From positions 1,016,014 to 1,080,013 of the forward strand of contig JBMNMP010000001.1 of assembly GCA_050953405.1 (NCBI GenBank): a stretch of 64,000 bases of DNA, given 5' to 3'. Position numbers and translations under genes: made by a program. The first letter of the stretch is position 1. Each line of letters opens with the position of its first letter. The notes below the pieces were generated by a model, which saw only the letters and a program-made list of their open reading frames with translations, did no database searches and was not told the DNA's origin. Below are positions 1 to 8,126 of the stretch, piece by piece. The stretch comes from RUG100 sp050953405 (GTDB lineage: Bacteria > Bacillota > Clostridia > Peptostreptococcales > Anaerovoracaceae).

Positions 1-49
1 AGAACGGAGCGCAGCCCGATAATACTGCCGATTTTCATGGAGGTTTGAT

Positions 50-382
50 ATGAACGTATATAACGAGGCTCATAATCTGGAGAAAGCTATCCGGGAATCG
101 GAAGAATACAAGCAGATGGAAGCGGCCAGGGTCAAGGTGGATGCCAACCCGGAACTGAAGAAAGTCATCGATGATTTTCACCAGAAGCAGATCGCGGTAC
201 AGACAAAGCAGATGCTGGGCGAAGAAGTGACTCAGGACGTGATGCAGTCGGTGCAGAACCTCTATCAGGTAGTCGCTCAGGATCCGCTGGCAGCCGAATT
301 CCTGCAGTGCGAGATGAGGTTCGGCCTCATGATGCAGGACGTCTACCGCATACTCGGCGATGTGATGAACATCGGCAAATAG
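50..382 (+). CDS. YlbF/YmcA family protein
   Basis: A 110-residue, soluble, mostly helical protein. Its size and pattern (an N-terminal helix, a central charged segment with NPELKKVIDDF, then a hydrophobic C-terminal helix) fit the YlbF/YmcA family, known in Bacillus as small subunits of complexes that influence RNA processing by RNase Y and development. GGAGGT lies 4 bases before the ATG and fixes the start. The preceding 49 bases could be the end of another reading frame (a TAA at 20-22), but too little is visible to name it. It is followed by a promoter for efp, so it is probably the last gene of an upstream unit. Family assignment is fairly safe; the specific role in this organism is not known. 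Confidence 0.75.
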   Translation: MNVYNEAHNLEKAIRESEEYKQMEAARVKVDANPELKKVIDDFHQKQIAVQTKQMLGEEVTQDVMQSVQNLYQVVAQDPLAAEFLQCEMRFGLMMQDVYRILGDVMNIGK

Positions 383-389
383 TGCACAC

Positions 390-418
390 TTGTAGATAAG
401 AGCTTATTTTGGTATAAT
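390..418 (+). promoter_or_regulatory. Sigma-A-type promoter for efp
   Basis: TTGTAG (390-395), a 17-base spacer and a perfect TATAAT (413-418) lie between ylbF and efp. The -35 box matches consensus only partly, but spacing and -10 are ideal. It implies that efp is transcribed on its own. Confidence 0.65.
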
Positions 419-484
419 ATGTACCGTGTTTTGACGGTAAGCACACAAAGCAAGCTTATAATATAAAGAAATGGAGAAATATAG

Positions 485-1045
485 ATGATTTACGCAGGTG
501 ATTTCAGAAAAGGCATGACATTCGAGATCGATGGTGAACCCCACGTAGTGCTCGACTTCCAGCATGTAAAGCCGGGCAAGGGCGCTGCTTTCGTGAGGAC
601 CAAGTACAGAAACATCCTGACCGGTGCAACGAGAGAGGAAGCTTTCAACCCGGATCAGAAGTTCAACAAGGCCATCATCGAGACAAAGCAGATGCAGTAT
701 CTTTACAACGATGGTGACCTCTACTACTTCATGGACGAAGAGTCTTACGAGCAGATCCCTATCAGCAAGGAAATGGTCGAGGACGCTATCCAGTATTTGA
801 GAGAGAACGATGAAGCCACGATCAAGTTCTACAACGATGCGCCGTTCCTGGTAGAGGCTCCGAACTTCGTTGACCTCAAGGTAGTGGATACGGAACCGGG
901 CGTCAAGGGAGACACGGCTACTAACGTGACCAAGGCGGCTACAGTGGAGACGGGTGCTGTGATACAGGTACCTATCTTCATCGAAGAAGGTGAAGTGATC
1001 CAGATCGATACCAGATCGGGTGAGTATCTCGGAAGATCCAAATAA
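485..1045 (+). CDS. efp: Translation elongation factor P
   Basis: A 186-residue protein of exactly the usual EF-P length with the three-beta-barrel layout. The KOW-like domain I has the KPGKGAAF loop, in which Lys32 is the residue modified in many bacteria; domain III ends with the conserved IDTRSGEYLGR. EF-P binds between the P and E sites of the ribosome and relieves stalling at consecutive prolines. The start ATG follows a GGAG about 10 bases upstream. It has its own promoter and terminator, so it is monocistronic. No gene for a Lys32-modifying enzyme is seen nearby. Confidence 0.97.
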   Translation: MIYAGDFRKGMTFEIDGEPHVVLDFQHVKPGKGAAFVRTKYRNILTGATREEAFNPDQKFNKAIIETKQMQYLYNDGDLYYFMDEESYEQIPISKEMVEDAIQYLRENDEATIKFYNDAPFLVEAPNFVDLKVVDTEPGVKGDTATNVTKAATVETGAVIQVPIFIEEGEVIQIDTRSGEYLGRSK

Positions 1046-1053
1046 GAAAGCTA

Positions 1054-1090
1054 CCGCAAGGGGACGCCAACGCGTCCCCGCGGCTTTTTT
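1054..1090 (+). terminator. Rho-independent terminator after efp
   Basis: A stem of GGGGACGC (1060-1067) and GCGTCCCC (1072-1079), extended by CCGC/GCGG outside a small bulge, is followed by a run of six T. It ends the efp transcript 9 bases after the stop codon. Confidence 0.9.
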
Positions 1091-1112
1091 AGCCGTGCAG
1101 CGGTGAATAGTG

Positions 1113-2147
1113 ATGGCAAAAAGAAGAAAGAAGAAACATAAGGGACCACTTGTCGTTCTGATAGTGGTCATCATAGTGATCGCTGCTATGTGCGGTTCTT
1201 ATGTCGCCCTTGGAGCTCCCGTTGACAGCGGGAACAAATCAGAGGTCCTCGTCAGGGTCCGTCCCGGCAGCGGGACAGCGCAGATCGCGGCAACGCTCAA
1301 GGACAAGGGCCTCATAAAGAGCGAAGCGGTCTTCAGGCTGAAGGCGCGGACAAAGGCGCCCAGGTTCCAGGCCGGCACTTATAGTGTCAACAGATCCATG
1401 AGCAGCTCTGAGATCGTGGATCTCATAGCCAGCGGCAGGACCGCCGGCAAAACCTTTACGATAACCGAGGGCCAGCCTCTTTACAAGATCGCGGATCAGC
1501 TGGACAAAGCGGGTATCGTGAAGGAAAAAGATTTTTACCGCGAAGTCAAAAAAGGAAAATTCGATTACGGGTTCATGAAATATCTGCCGAGCGGAGAGAC
1601 GCGGCTGGAGGGCTTCCTCTATCCGGATACTTATACTATCCCGCTCGATGCCACCGCGCACGAGGTCATCGACATGATGCTGAAACGCTTCAATGAGGTG
1701 GCCGGCGATAAAGACGATCTCTACAAGACGGTGATCAAGGCCTCGGTGATCCAGAAGGAGGCCGGCAATGCGGATGAAATGCGCAAGGTCTCCAGCGTCA
1801 TCGACAACAGGATCAGGAAGGGCATGCCCCTGCAGATGGATTCCATAATCTCATACATACACAAACAGGACAAAATAAGGGCGACTTACAAGGATATAGA
1901 AGTCGATTCTGCTTATAATCCCTACAAAAACAAGGGACTGCCGCCGGGGCCGATATGCTCCCCCGGAAAGCAGGCTTTGCTGGCAGCAAGTGATCCGGCG
2001 CATACGGACTATCTCTATTTTGTAGCCAGCCCGAAAATGGATGGCACCAATGTATTTTCAGCGACTTCCGAACAGTTCATGAAGGACAAAGAGAAGTTCG
2101 ACAAAGCTTATGAAAAATACATCAAAGAACATCCGGGTGAGGAATAA
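1113..2147 (+). CDS. mltG: Endolytic murein transglycosylase MltG
   Basis: About 344 residues: a basic cytoplasmic N-terminus (KRRKKKHK), one membrane anchor at roughly residues 12-33, a LysM-like segment, then the YceG/MltG catalytic domain. The family signature ASVIQKEAGN, with its catalytic Glu, is present, and the domain ends with the usual NPYKNKGLPPGPICSPG. MltG cleaves nascent glycan strands in the membrane and sets their length. A GTG at 1110 is an alternative start; the ATG at 1113 is better spaced from GGTGA. It begins a tight gene run (9 bases to trmR, then ATGA overlaps) matching Bacillus yrrL-yrrM-yrrN/O. Confidence 0.92.
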   Translation: MAKRRKKKHKGPLVVLIVVIIVIAAMCGSYVALGAPVDSGNKSEVLVRVRPGSGTAQIAATLKDKGLIKSEAVFRLKARTKAPRFQAGTYSVNRSMSSSEIVDLIASGRTAGKTFTITEGQPLYKIADQLDKAGIVKEKDFYREVKKGKFDYGFMKYLPSGETRLEGFLYPDTYTIPLDATAHEVIDMMLKRFNEVAGDKDDLYKTVIKASVIQKEAGNADEMRKVSSVIDNRIRKGMPLQMDSIISYIHKQDKIRATYKDIEVDSAYNPYKNKGLPPGPICSPGKQALLAASDPAHTDYLYFVASPKMDGTNVFSATSEQFMKDKEKFDKAYEKYIKEHPGEE

Positions 2148-2156
2148 AAGAAGCTG

Positions 2157-2819
2157 ATGAGCAACATTATAAACGAAGATATAACAGAATATCTGGACCA
2201 GATGTACGAGCCGATAAATCAGGCGATGGCGGAGTTCAGAAAGAAAGATGAACCCAAGATCCCCATCATCCGGCGCAACGCCGAAGCGCTGATGGCTGTG
2301 CTGCTGACCAAGCTTCAGCCGAAGAAAATACTGGAAATAGGCACGGCGACCGGTTACTCGGCGTCGGTGATGGCTTATGCCCTGCCGGAGTGCCTCATCA
2401 CTACAATAGAGAGCTATGAACCGCGTTACCGGGCGGCGCTCGGCAATTTCGAAAAGCTCGGCATCGCCGATCGCATCGAAGCAAAGCTGGGTGACGGCAG
2501 CGATGTGCTCGAGGAAATGTATCAGAGCGGCTGCGGCATCTATGATTTTATTTTCATCGATGCGGCCAAGAGCCACTACCGTGAATTCTGGGACAAAGCT
2601 GTGAAAATGGGGGCTCCGGGTACTGTGGTGCTCTGTGACAATGTACTGCTGGACGGCATCGTTGCCGATGAAAAATATCTGGAAACCAGAAGGGACAGGA
2701 CGAGCATGAGCCGCATGAGGGAATTCCTTGATTATATCAATAATAAGGAGGATGTAAAGACATGCGTGCTGCCGGTCGGCGACGGCATCAGCATCAGCGT
2801 TCTGAAGGATAGAAAATGA
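2157..2819 (+). CDS. trmR: tRNA 5-hydroxyuridine O-methyltransferase TrmR
   Basis: A 220-residue class I SAM-dependent O-methyltransferase of family 3. Motif I is seen as ILEIGTATGYSASVM, with FIDAAKSHY and VVLCDNVLLDG as the metal-binding Asp motifs. By its position between mltG and trhP it matches Bacillus TrmR (YrrM), which methylates ho5U34 in tRNA to mo5U34 and so broadens wobble reading. The O-methyltransferase family is certain; the tRNA substrate is inferred from gene order. It overlaps trhP by ATGA, so the enzyme that makes ho5U and the one that methylates it would be translated together. Confidence 0.82.
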   Translation: MSNIINEDITEYLDQMYEPINQAMAEFRKKDEPKIPIIRRNAEALMAVLLTKLQPKKILEIGTATGYSASVMAYALPECLITTIESYEPRYRAALGNFEKLGIADRIEAKLGDGSDVLEEMYQSGCGIYDFIFIDAAKSHYREFWDKAVKMGAPGTVVLCDNVLLDGIVADEKYLETRRDRTSMSRMREFLDYINNKEDVKTCVLPVGDGISISVLKDRK

Positions 2820-4039
2820 AGAAAATAGAACTCCTGGCTCCTGCCGGAGATCTTGAAAAGCTGAAGACCGCGTGTGAGTACGGCGCAGATGCCGTCTACT
2901 TTGGCGGTGAAATGTTCAGCCTCAGGGCCGGAGCAGGGAACATGGACCTCGATGAAATGAGGGAGGGCATAGAGTTTGCGCACCGGAGAGGAAAGAAGTG
3001 CCATCTTGCCTTCAATATATTTCCACATAATGAAGACATAGAGCCGATGGCAGAGTACCTTGAAAAAATAAAGGGACTCGGCATCGACGCTTTTATAGTG
3101 TCTGATCCGGGCACCATAGTCATGATCAGGGATATTGTGCCTGATGCGGAGATCCATCTCTCCACGCAGGCCAATATGACGAACTACCGCACCGCGAGGT
3201 TCTGGCACGAGCAGGGCGTCAAGAGGACGGTCCTCGCGCGCGAGCTGACACTCGGCGAAATACGTAAAATACGGGACAATATCCCCGAAGACATGGATAT
3301 CGAAGCCTTCGTGCACGGAGCCATGTGCATCTCCTATTCGGGTCGCTGTCTGCTGTCAAACTTCATGATCGAGCGGGATGCCAACCGGGGACAGTGCGCG
3401 CACCCGTGCAGGTGGAAGTACGCGCTGGAGGAGGAAAAACGCCCCGGCGAATACTATCCGATCGAAGAGGATGACCGGGGGACGTACATCATGAACTCGA
3501 AGGACCTCTGCATGATCGAGCACATAGATGATCTGGCAAAGGCCGGGGTGACCTCTTTTAAGATCGAGGGACGCATGAAGAGCATGTATTATGTGGCGGT
3601 CACCGTGGGAGCTTATCGCAGGGCCATCGATGCCTATGAAGCAGACCCGCAGGGCTGGAAATTCGATCCCTCCTGGATGGAAGAGCTCTGCAAGGCCAGC
3701 CACCGGGAGTTCACGACCGGATTTTACTACGACAAGCCCAGCAACATGGATCAGAACTACCGTACCAGCGAATACATCAGAGAATATTCGTTCACCGGAG
3801 TCGTCAGGGATTACGATGCGGCGAGCGGCCTCGCCATGGTGGAGCAGAGGAACAAGATGAACGTCGGCGATGAGATCGAGATCTTCGGGCCGGATGCGGA
3901 TTCGTTCAGTCAGCGGCTGGATGTGCTGCTCGATGAAGAAAAGCAGCCCGTAGAGTCGGCTCCCCACCCGCAGCAAAAGCTGTATATCAGGATGGAGCGG
4001 CCGGTGAAGAGGGATTATTTGTTGAGGAAGAAAAAATGA
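2816..4039 (+). CDS. trhP: U32 family tRNA 5-hydroxyuridine synthase TrhP
   Basis: A 407-residue peptidase-U32-like protein that begins with ELLAPAGDLEKLKTACEYGADAVYFGGE-type sequence and has the family signature EAFVHGAMCISYSGRCLLS, followed by conserved cysteines in RGQCAHPCRW. Despite the name, members of this group (TrhP/YegQ, Bacillus YrrN and YrrO) are needed for prephenate-dependent 5-hydroxylation of U34 in tRNA. Bacillus has two adjacent copies; only one is here. ATGA overlaps join it to trmR upstream and to the transporter gene downstream. Confidence 0.85.
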   Translation: MKKIELLAPAGDLEKLKTACEYGADAVYFGGEMFSLRAGAGNMDLDEMREGIEFAHRRGKKCHLAFNIFPHNEDIEPMAEYLEKIKGLGIDAFIVSDPGTIVMIRDIVPDAEIHLSTQANMTNYRTARFWHEQGVKRTVLARELTLGEIRKIRDNIPEDMDIEAFVHGAMCISYSGRCLLSNFMIERDANRGQCAHPCRWKYALEEEKRPGEYYPIEEDDRGTYIMNSKDLCMIEHIDDLAKAGVTSFKIEGRMKSMYYVAVTVGAYRRAIDAYEADPQGWKFDPSWMEELCKASHREFTTGFYYDKPSNMDQNYRTSEYIREYSFTGVVRDYDAASGLAMVEQRNKMNVGDEIEIFGPDADSFSQRLDVLLDEEKQPVESAPHPQQKLYIRMERPVKRDYLLRKKK

Positions 4040-5394
4040 TATTATTTTTAGAAGTCGTATTATTTGTCATAGTGGTACTGATATGTGGATTTCTTTCGGC
4101 GGCCGGCAAGGCCATAAATACGGTCAACCGCAACGATATCAGGAAGCTGGCGGATGATGGTGACCGGCGCGCGCAGAGGCTTACCGGGATTTTTGAGGAC
4201 AGGTACAGGCTGCTGGCTACGGTGCAGGTGGTGGTCACTTTTGCCGGACTTCTGATCGGCGGCGTACTTGCTTATTCTTCTGTGGCCAGCTTCAGCGAAG
4301 TTTTCAGCTGTCTGGATGTTTTCTGGGCCCGTGTCGCCGCCATGGTGATCATGATGGTGGTCGCCAGCTGCATTTTCCTGGTGCTCGCACGCATATACCC
4401 GCAGCAGATAGCCATGCAGCATACCGAGGGTGTCGCTCTGGCGCTGTCGGGCTATGCACGCTTTTTCCTGGGATTGTGCCGTCCGTTCGTGGCCATTTCC
4501 AATGGATTCACCAACATGGTGCTCGTGATGACGAGGCAGCAGACCGGCATCTCCGATGAAGGATTTTCCGAGGAGGATGTGATGTCGATGCTGGAAGTCG
4601 GCCAGGAGACCGGTGAGATCAAAGAAGAAGGCAAGAAGATGATCAACTCCATCTTTGAGTTCGATGACAAGCTGGCTTATGAGATCATGACACCGCGAAC
4701 GGATGTCTTTGCCATAGACATCAACGACGAGCCCTCGGAATATCTGGACAAAATGATGGAAATGCGCTATTCACGTATACCGGTCTACGATGACGACAGC
4801 GACAACATCATTGGCATCCTCAACATCAAAGACTATATGAGGAAGGCGTGGCAGTACGGCTTCGACAGTGTTTACATTGAAAAAATTCTCCGGGAACCCT
4901 TCTTCGTGCCGGATTCCAAGAATATAGACTCTCTGTTCTTCGAACTGCAAAAGCAGCGGCAGCACATAGCAATACTCATCGACGAATACGGCGGCTTTAC
5001 CGGTATCGTGACTATGGAGGACATCATAGAGGAAGTTATGGGCGATATCGACGATGAGTACGATGAAGCCGAACCGCAGGTCGAAAAGGTCTCCGAAGAC
5101 ACGTTCTATATCGACGGAGCCATGGACCTTGACGATGTCAACGAGGAGACCGGAGCTCAGCTGGAGTCCGAGAACAGCGAGACCGTGGGCGGACTGCTGA
5201 CCGATATCATGGGCGAGATTCCCGATGATAATGATCACTGTGACCGCAAGGTCGAATATGAGAATTATCTCTTCACGATCGAATCGGTCAAGGATCGCCG
5301 CCTGGAGCGCATCAAGATGCAAATCCTGCCCAAAACAGCCGCCAGAGATGAAGATAACGATGATGAAAAACAAGATGACGGAGCCGAAGAATGA
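4036..5394 (+). CDS. CNNM/CBS-domain ion transporter (hemolysin C family)
   Basis: A 452-residue membrane protein: a DUF21/CNNM region with about four hydrophobic segments in residues 1-150, an acidic linker with FSEEDVMSMLEVGQETGEI, a CBS pair (about 205-330, starting at IMTPRTDVFAID) and a C-terminal CorC_HlyC domain (about 345-430). Relatives (YhdP/MpfA, YrkA, PaeA) export magnesium or other cations. The last 20 or so residues are strongly acidic. It overlaps both neighbours by ATGA, so it is co-translated with the tRNA-modification genes; the reason is unclear. The old label hemolysin is not evidence of toxicity. Confidence 0.85.
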   Translation: MILFLEVVLFVIVVLICGFLSAAGKAINTVNRNDIRKLADDGDRRAQRLTGIFEDRYRLLATVQVVVTFAGLLIGGVLAYSSVASFSEVFSCLDVFWARVAAMVIMMVVASCIFLVLARIYPQQIAMQHTEGVALALSGYARFFLGLCRPFVAISNGFTNMVLVMTRQQTGISDEGFSEEDVMSMLEVGQETGEIKEEGKKMINSIFEFDDKLAYEIMTPRTDVFAIDINDEPSEYLDKMMEMRYSRIPVYDDDSDNIIGILNIKDYMRKAWQYGFDSVYIEKILREPFFVPDSKNIDSLFFELQKQRQHIAILIDEYGGFTGIVTMEDIIEEVMGDIDDEYDEAEPQVEKVSEDTFYIDGAMDLDDVNEETGAQLESENSETVGGLLTDIMGEIPDDNDHCDRKVEYENYLFTIESVKDRRLERIKMQILPKTAARDEDNDDEKQDDGAEE

Positions 5395-6680
5395 AGATAG
5401 CCTTTCACACTCTGGGATGCAAGGTCAACCAGTATGAGACCGAGGCCATGAAGGAGCAGTTCGCCCGCGACGGTCACCAGATTGTGGGTGAGAGCGACTT
5501 TGCCGATGTATATATAATCAACACATGTACGGTCACCGGCCTTGCGGATCGCAAGTCGCGGCAGTACATACGCAGAATGAAGAAAAAGAATCCCCGCAGC
5601 GTCGTCGCGGTGACCGGATGTTATGTCCAGGTGAACCCCGATGAGGTAAGCTCGCTGCCGGAGGTCGATATCCTCGCCGGCGTGAACGAAAAGCACAGGA
5701 TCATCGACTATGTAGATGACTTTCGCCGGCAGCGCGGGGAACACCTGCAGCAGGAGCACATCCTGGAACGCGGTGATCTGTCGGCTTATGAGGAGATGGG
5801 CACCATCACCAGCATGGAGTCGCGCACCCGCGCCTATATCAAGATCGAGGAGGGCTGTGACAGGTTCTGCAGTTACTGTGTGATCCCCTACGCCAGGGGG
5901 CCGGTGCGCAGCCGCAGTGAGGATGCGATCCTGCGGGAAGCTGCCAGCCTTGTGAAGGCGGGCTTTAAAGAATTGATACTGACCGGCATCAACACAGCAC
6001 TGTATGCCGACCTTCCTTCTCTGCTGGCAAAGCTGGACGAGATGGAGGGCGTTTTTCGCGTACGTCTTTCTTCGCTGGAGCCGACTGTTATCGATGCAGA
6101 TTCCGTAAAGGAGCTGTTCGGCTTCAAAAGGCTCTGCCATCATCTGCACCTCTCGATGCAGAGCGGCAGTGACCGTGTGCTGGCGGCGATGGGCAGGCCG
6201 TACGACAGAGAGGACTTCTTCCGCATTGTGGACGAACTGCGTAAGTTCGATCCGCTGTACGGTATCACTACCGACATGATCGTGGGTTTTCCCGGCGAGA
6301 CCGAGGAGGATTTCCTGGATACGCTGGATGCGGTGGACCGCGTCAGGTTCGGCAAGGTGCATGCCTTCCGCTATTCGGACAGGCCGGGAACGGCGGCCAG
6401 CGCCATGGCAGAAAAAATAGATCCCGCGCTCAAGAAAGAGCGTGCCGAGAGGCTGGCGCAAAAAGGAGAAGCCGCGGCTGCGGCCTTCTTTGCTGAAAAT
6501 GAAGGCGCGACCGCGCAGGTGCTCTTCGAGCAGCCTGATGAAGAAGATGGTACTATCAGCGGATATGCGGGCAACTATATCAGGGTATACACAGATCTTG
6601 ACAGGGAACTGGAAAACGAGTTCGCTGATGTGGTGATCACGCATCCGTACAGGGATGGTGTATATGGAAAAAGGATGTGA
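5391..6680 (+). CDS. mtaB: tRNA (t6A37) methylthiotransferase MtaB
   Basis: A 429-residue radical-SAM methylthiotransferase. An N-terminal UPF0004 domain (TLGCKVNQYETEAM) carries cysteines for one iron-sulfur cluster; the radical-SAM motif is CDRFCSYC (CxxxCxxC) followed by VIPYARGPVRSR, which is typical of MtaB rather than MiaB or RimO; a TRAM-like C-terminus follows. It converts t6A37 to ms2t6A37 in tRNAs reading ANN codons. It is the third tRNA-modifying gene in this operon and starts at an ATGA overlap. Confidence 0.92.
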   Translation: MKIAFHTLGCKVNQYETEAMKEQFARDGHQIVGESDFADVYIINTCTVTGLADRKSRQYIRRMKKKNPRSVVAVTGCYVQVNPDEVSSLPEVDILAGVNEKHRIIDYVDDFRRQRGEHLQQEHILERGDLSAYEEMGTITSMESRTRAYIKIEEGCDRFCSYCVIPYARGPVRSRSEDAILREAASLVKAGFKELILTGINTALYADLPSLLAKLDEMEGVFRVRLSSLEPTVIDADSVKELFGFKRLCHHLHLSMQSGSDRVLAAMGRPYDREDFFRIVDELRKFDPLYGITTDMIVGFPGETEEDFLDTLDAVDRVRFGKVHAFRYSDRPGTAASAMAEKIDPALKKERAERLAQKGEAAAAAFFAENEGATAQVLFEQPDEEDGTISGYAGNYIRVYTDLDRELENEFADVVITHPYRDGVYGKRM

Positions 6681-6686
6681 GTTTGA

Positions 6687-8126
6687 GTGAGCGAAGACAG
6701 GAGCAGCCTTGGAAGGGCACTGGGAAGGACCGATGTTATCGCGCTGGGTTTCGGCACGATGGTCGGCTGGGCCTGGATAGTGGTGATTACTTCGTGGGTG
6801 ACTAAGGCTGGTTTTTGGGGTGCTCTGATCGCTTATGGCGGCGGCATCGGCATAGTGCTCCTGATAGGGCTGGTCTATGGAGAACTCACAGCGGCACTGC
6901 CGCTGTCCGGCGGCGAGATGGTGTTCGCTTATCGTGCCGGAGGCAAGACATTCGGCTGGGTCGTCGGCTGGATGCAGATCCTGGCAAACACGGGTGTGGC
7001 CGCATGGGAGGGCATCGCCCTGGCATCTGCAATGGACAGGCTGCTGCCTCTGGAGCACAGGGTCTACCTCTGGGATATTGCCGGGGAACCCGTCTATCTT
7101 TCGTGGAGCCTCATCGGTATCGTAGGAGCTGTCTTCATCATGGTATTGAATCTCCTGGGCCTGCGGCAGACGATAATTTTTCAGATCGTGGCCAGCTTTG
7201 TGGTCATCGCTGCCGGACTGATGATGGCGCTTGGCGGCATCACTTACGGCGGCTTTGAAAACATCGAGCCGGGGACCCTGGACCTTAAGGACAAATTATA
7301 CGTGGTCATGGCGCTGCCGGCTCTCATGAGCGGGTTTGGAGTGATCCCGAGATCGGCGGAAGAGATGAATATCGGGCGCCGTGAGATAGGCAGGATGATA
7401 GTAGTCTGCATCATACTGGCGGCGGTCTGGTATCTGATGATAATAATCGCGGTCGGTGTGGGAGCACCGCCGGAGGTGACAGGGTCGGGGGATCTTCCTG
7501 TGATCAACGTGGTCATCTATATATTTGGAAACGATAACTTTGCGGTATTCTTTATTGTCGTCGGTCTGCTGGGCATCTTCACCAGCTGGAACGGATTCTT
7601 CATCGGGGCCACGCGGCTGCTGTTTGCCATGGGACGTGCGAAGATGCTGCCCGGGATCTTCGGCAGGCCGGGGCGTCGCTTTCACACGCCATGGGCGGCA
7701 ACGCTGCTGGTGGGCTGTATCTGCGCAGTCATGCCGCTGCTGGGAAGCCGCGTACTCGAGTGGATGATCAACATCAGTTCGGCGTGTACCATGGTGTCCT
7801 ATTGTTGTGTCAGCTACAGTATGCTGGCGCTCCGCATCCGCGAGCCCGGACTGGTGCGCCCGTTCCGGGTGGGAAAGAGCAAGTGGCCATCGCTGCTGAT
7901 ATTCCTGTTGACAATCATCTACCTGGGCTCTTATATTTTCTATGCGATTTCCGGGGGCGGTTATCTGCCGGTGGCCATTGTCATCGCCGCCTGGTTTGCA
8001 TTTGGATTGTTGATGCAGCTGGTGACCAAAGCCAGCCATCGCAATATATCGGACGCGGAACAGGAAGTCCTCATATTCGGAGAACGACTGGCGCGCCCTC
8101 AGCGAAAGCGGGGTGACGCGCAGTGA
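6687..8126 (+). CDS. APC superfamily amino-acid permease
   Basis: A 479-residue integral membrane protein with about 12 hydrophobic segments. The first helix has the APC hallmark GFGTMVGWAW and helix 3 contains VGWMQILANTGVAAWEG. It resembles the two tandem permeases at 11617 and 13445 along its whole length but is clearly divergent from them. The start is GTG, six bases after mtaB. The downstream kinase begins at a GTGA overlap with its stop, so transporter and sensor are probably co-expressed; the permease could be a co-sensor or feed the same substrate. The substrate cannot be read from sequence. Confidence 0.85.
   Translation: MSEDRSSLGRALGRTDVIALGFGTMVGWAWIVVITSWVTKAGFWGALIAYGGGIGIVLLIGLVYGELTAALPLSGGEMVFAYRAGGKTFGWVVGWMQILANTGVAAWEGIALASAMDRLLPLEHRVYLWDIAGEPVYLSWSLIGIVGAVFIMVLNLLGLRQTIIFQIVASFVVIAAGLMMALGGITYGGFENIEPGTLDLKDKLYVVMALPALMSGFGVIPRSAEEMNIGRREIGRMIVVCIILAAVWYLMIIIAVGVGAPPEVTGSGDLPVINVVIYIFGNDNFAVFFIVVGLLGIFTSWNGFFIGATRLLFAMGRAKMLPGIFGRPGRRFHTPWAATLLVGCICAVMPLLGSRVLEWMINISSACTMVSYCCVSYSMLALRIREPGLVRPFRVGKSKWPSLLIFLLTIIYLGSYIFYAISGGGYLPVAIVIAAWFAFGLLMQLVTKASHRNISDAEQEVLIFGERLARPQRKRGDAQ

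Noticed and set aside
404..1174. 256-codon minus-strand frame over efp
   Set aside because: It covers the efp gene, its promoter and terminator and has no recognisable domain.
4036..5394. Hemolysin toxin
   Set aside because: The CNNM-CBS-CorC architecture is that of a cation transporter; the hemolysin C name is historical.
5265..7058. 597-codon open frame on the minus strand
   Set aside because: It lies wholly opposite mtaB and the permease, which have clear family motifs; its translation is low-complexity and rich in His and Arg, as expected of an antisense shadow.
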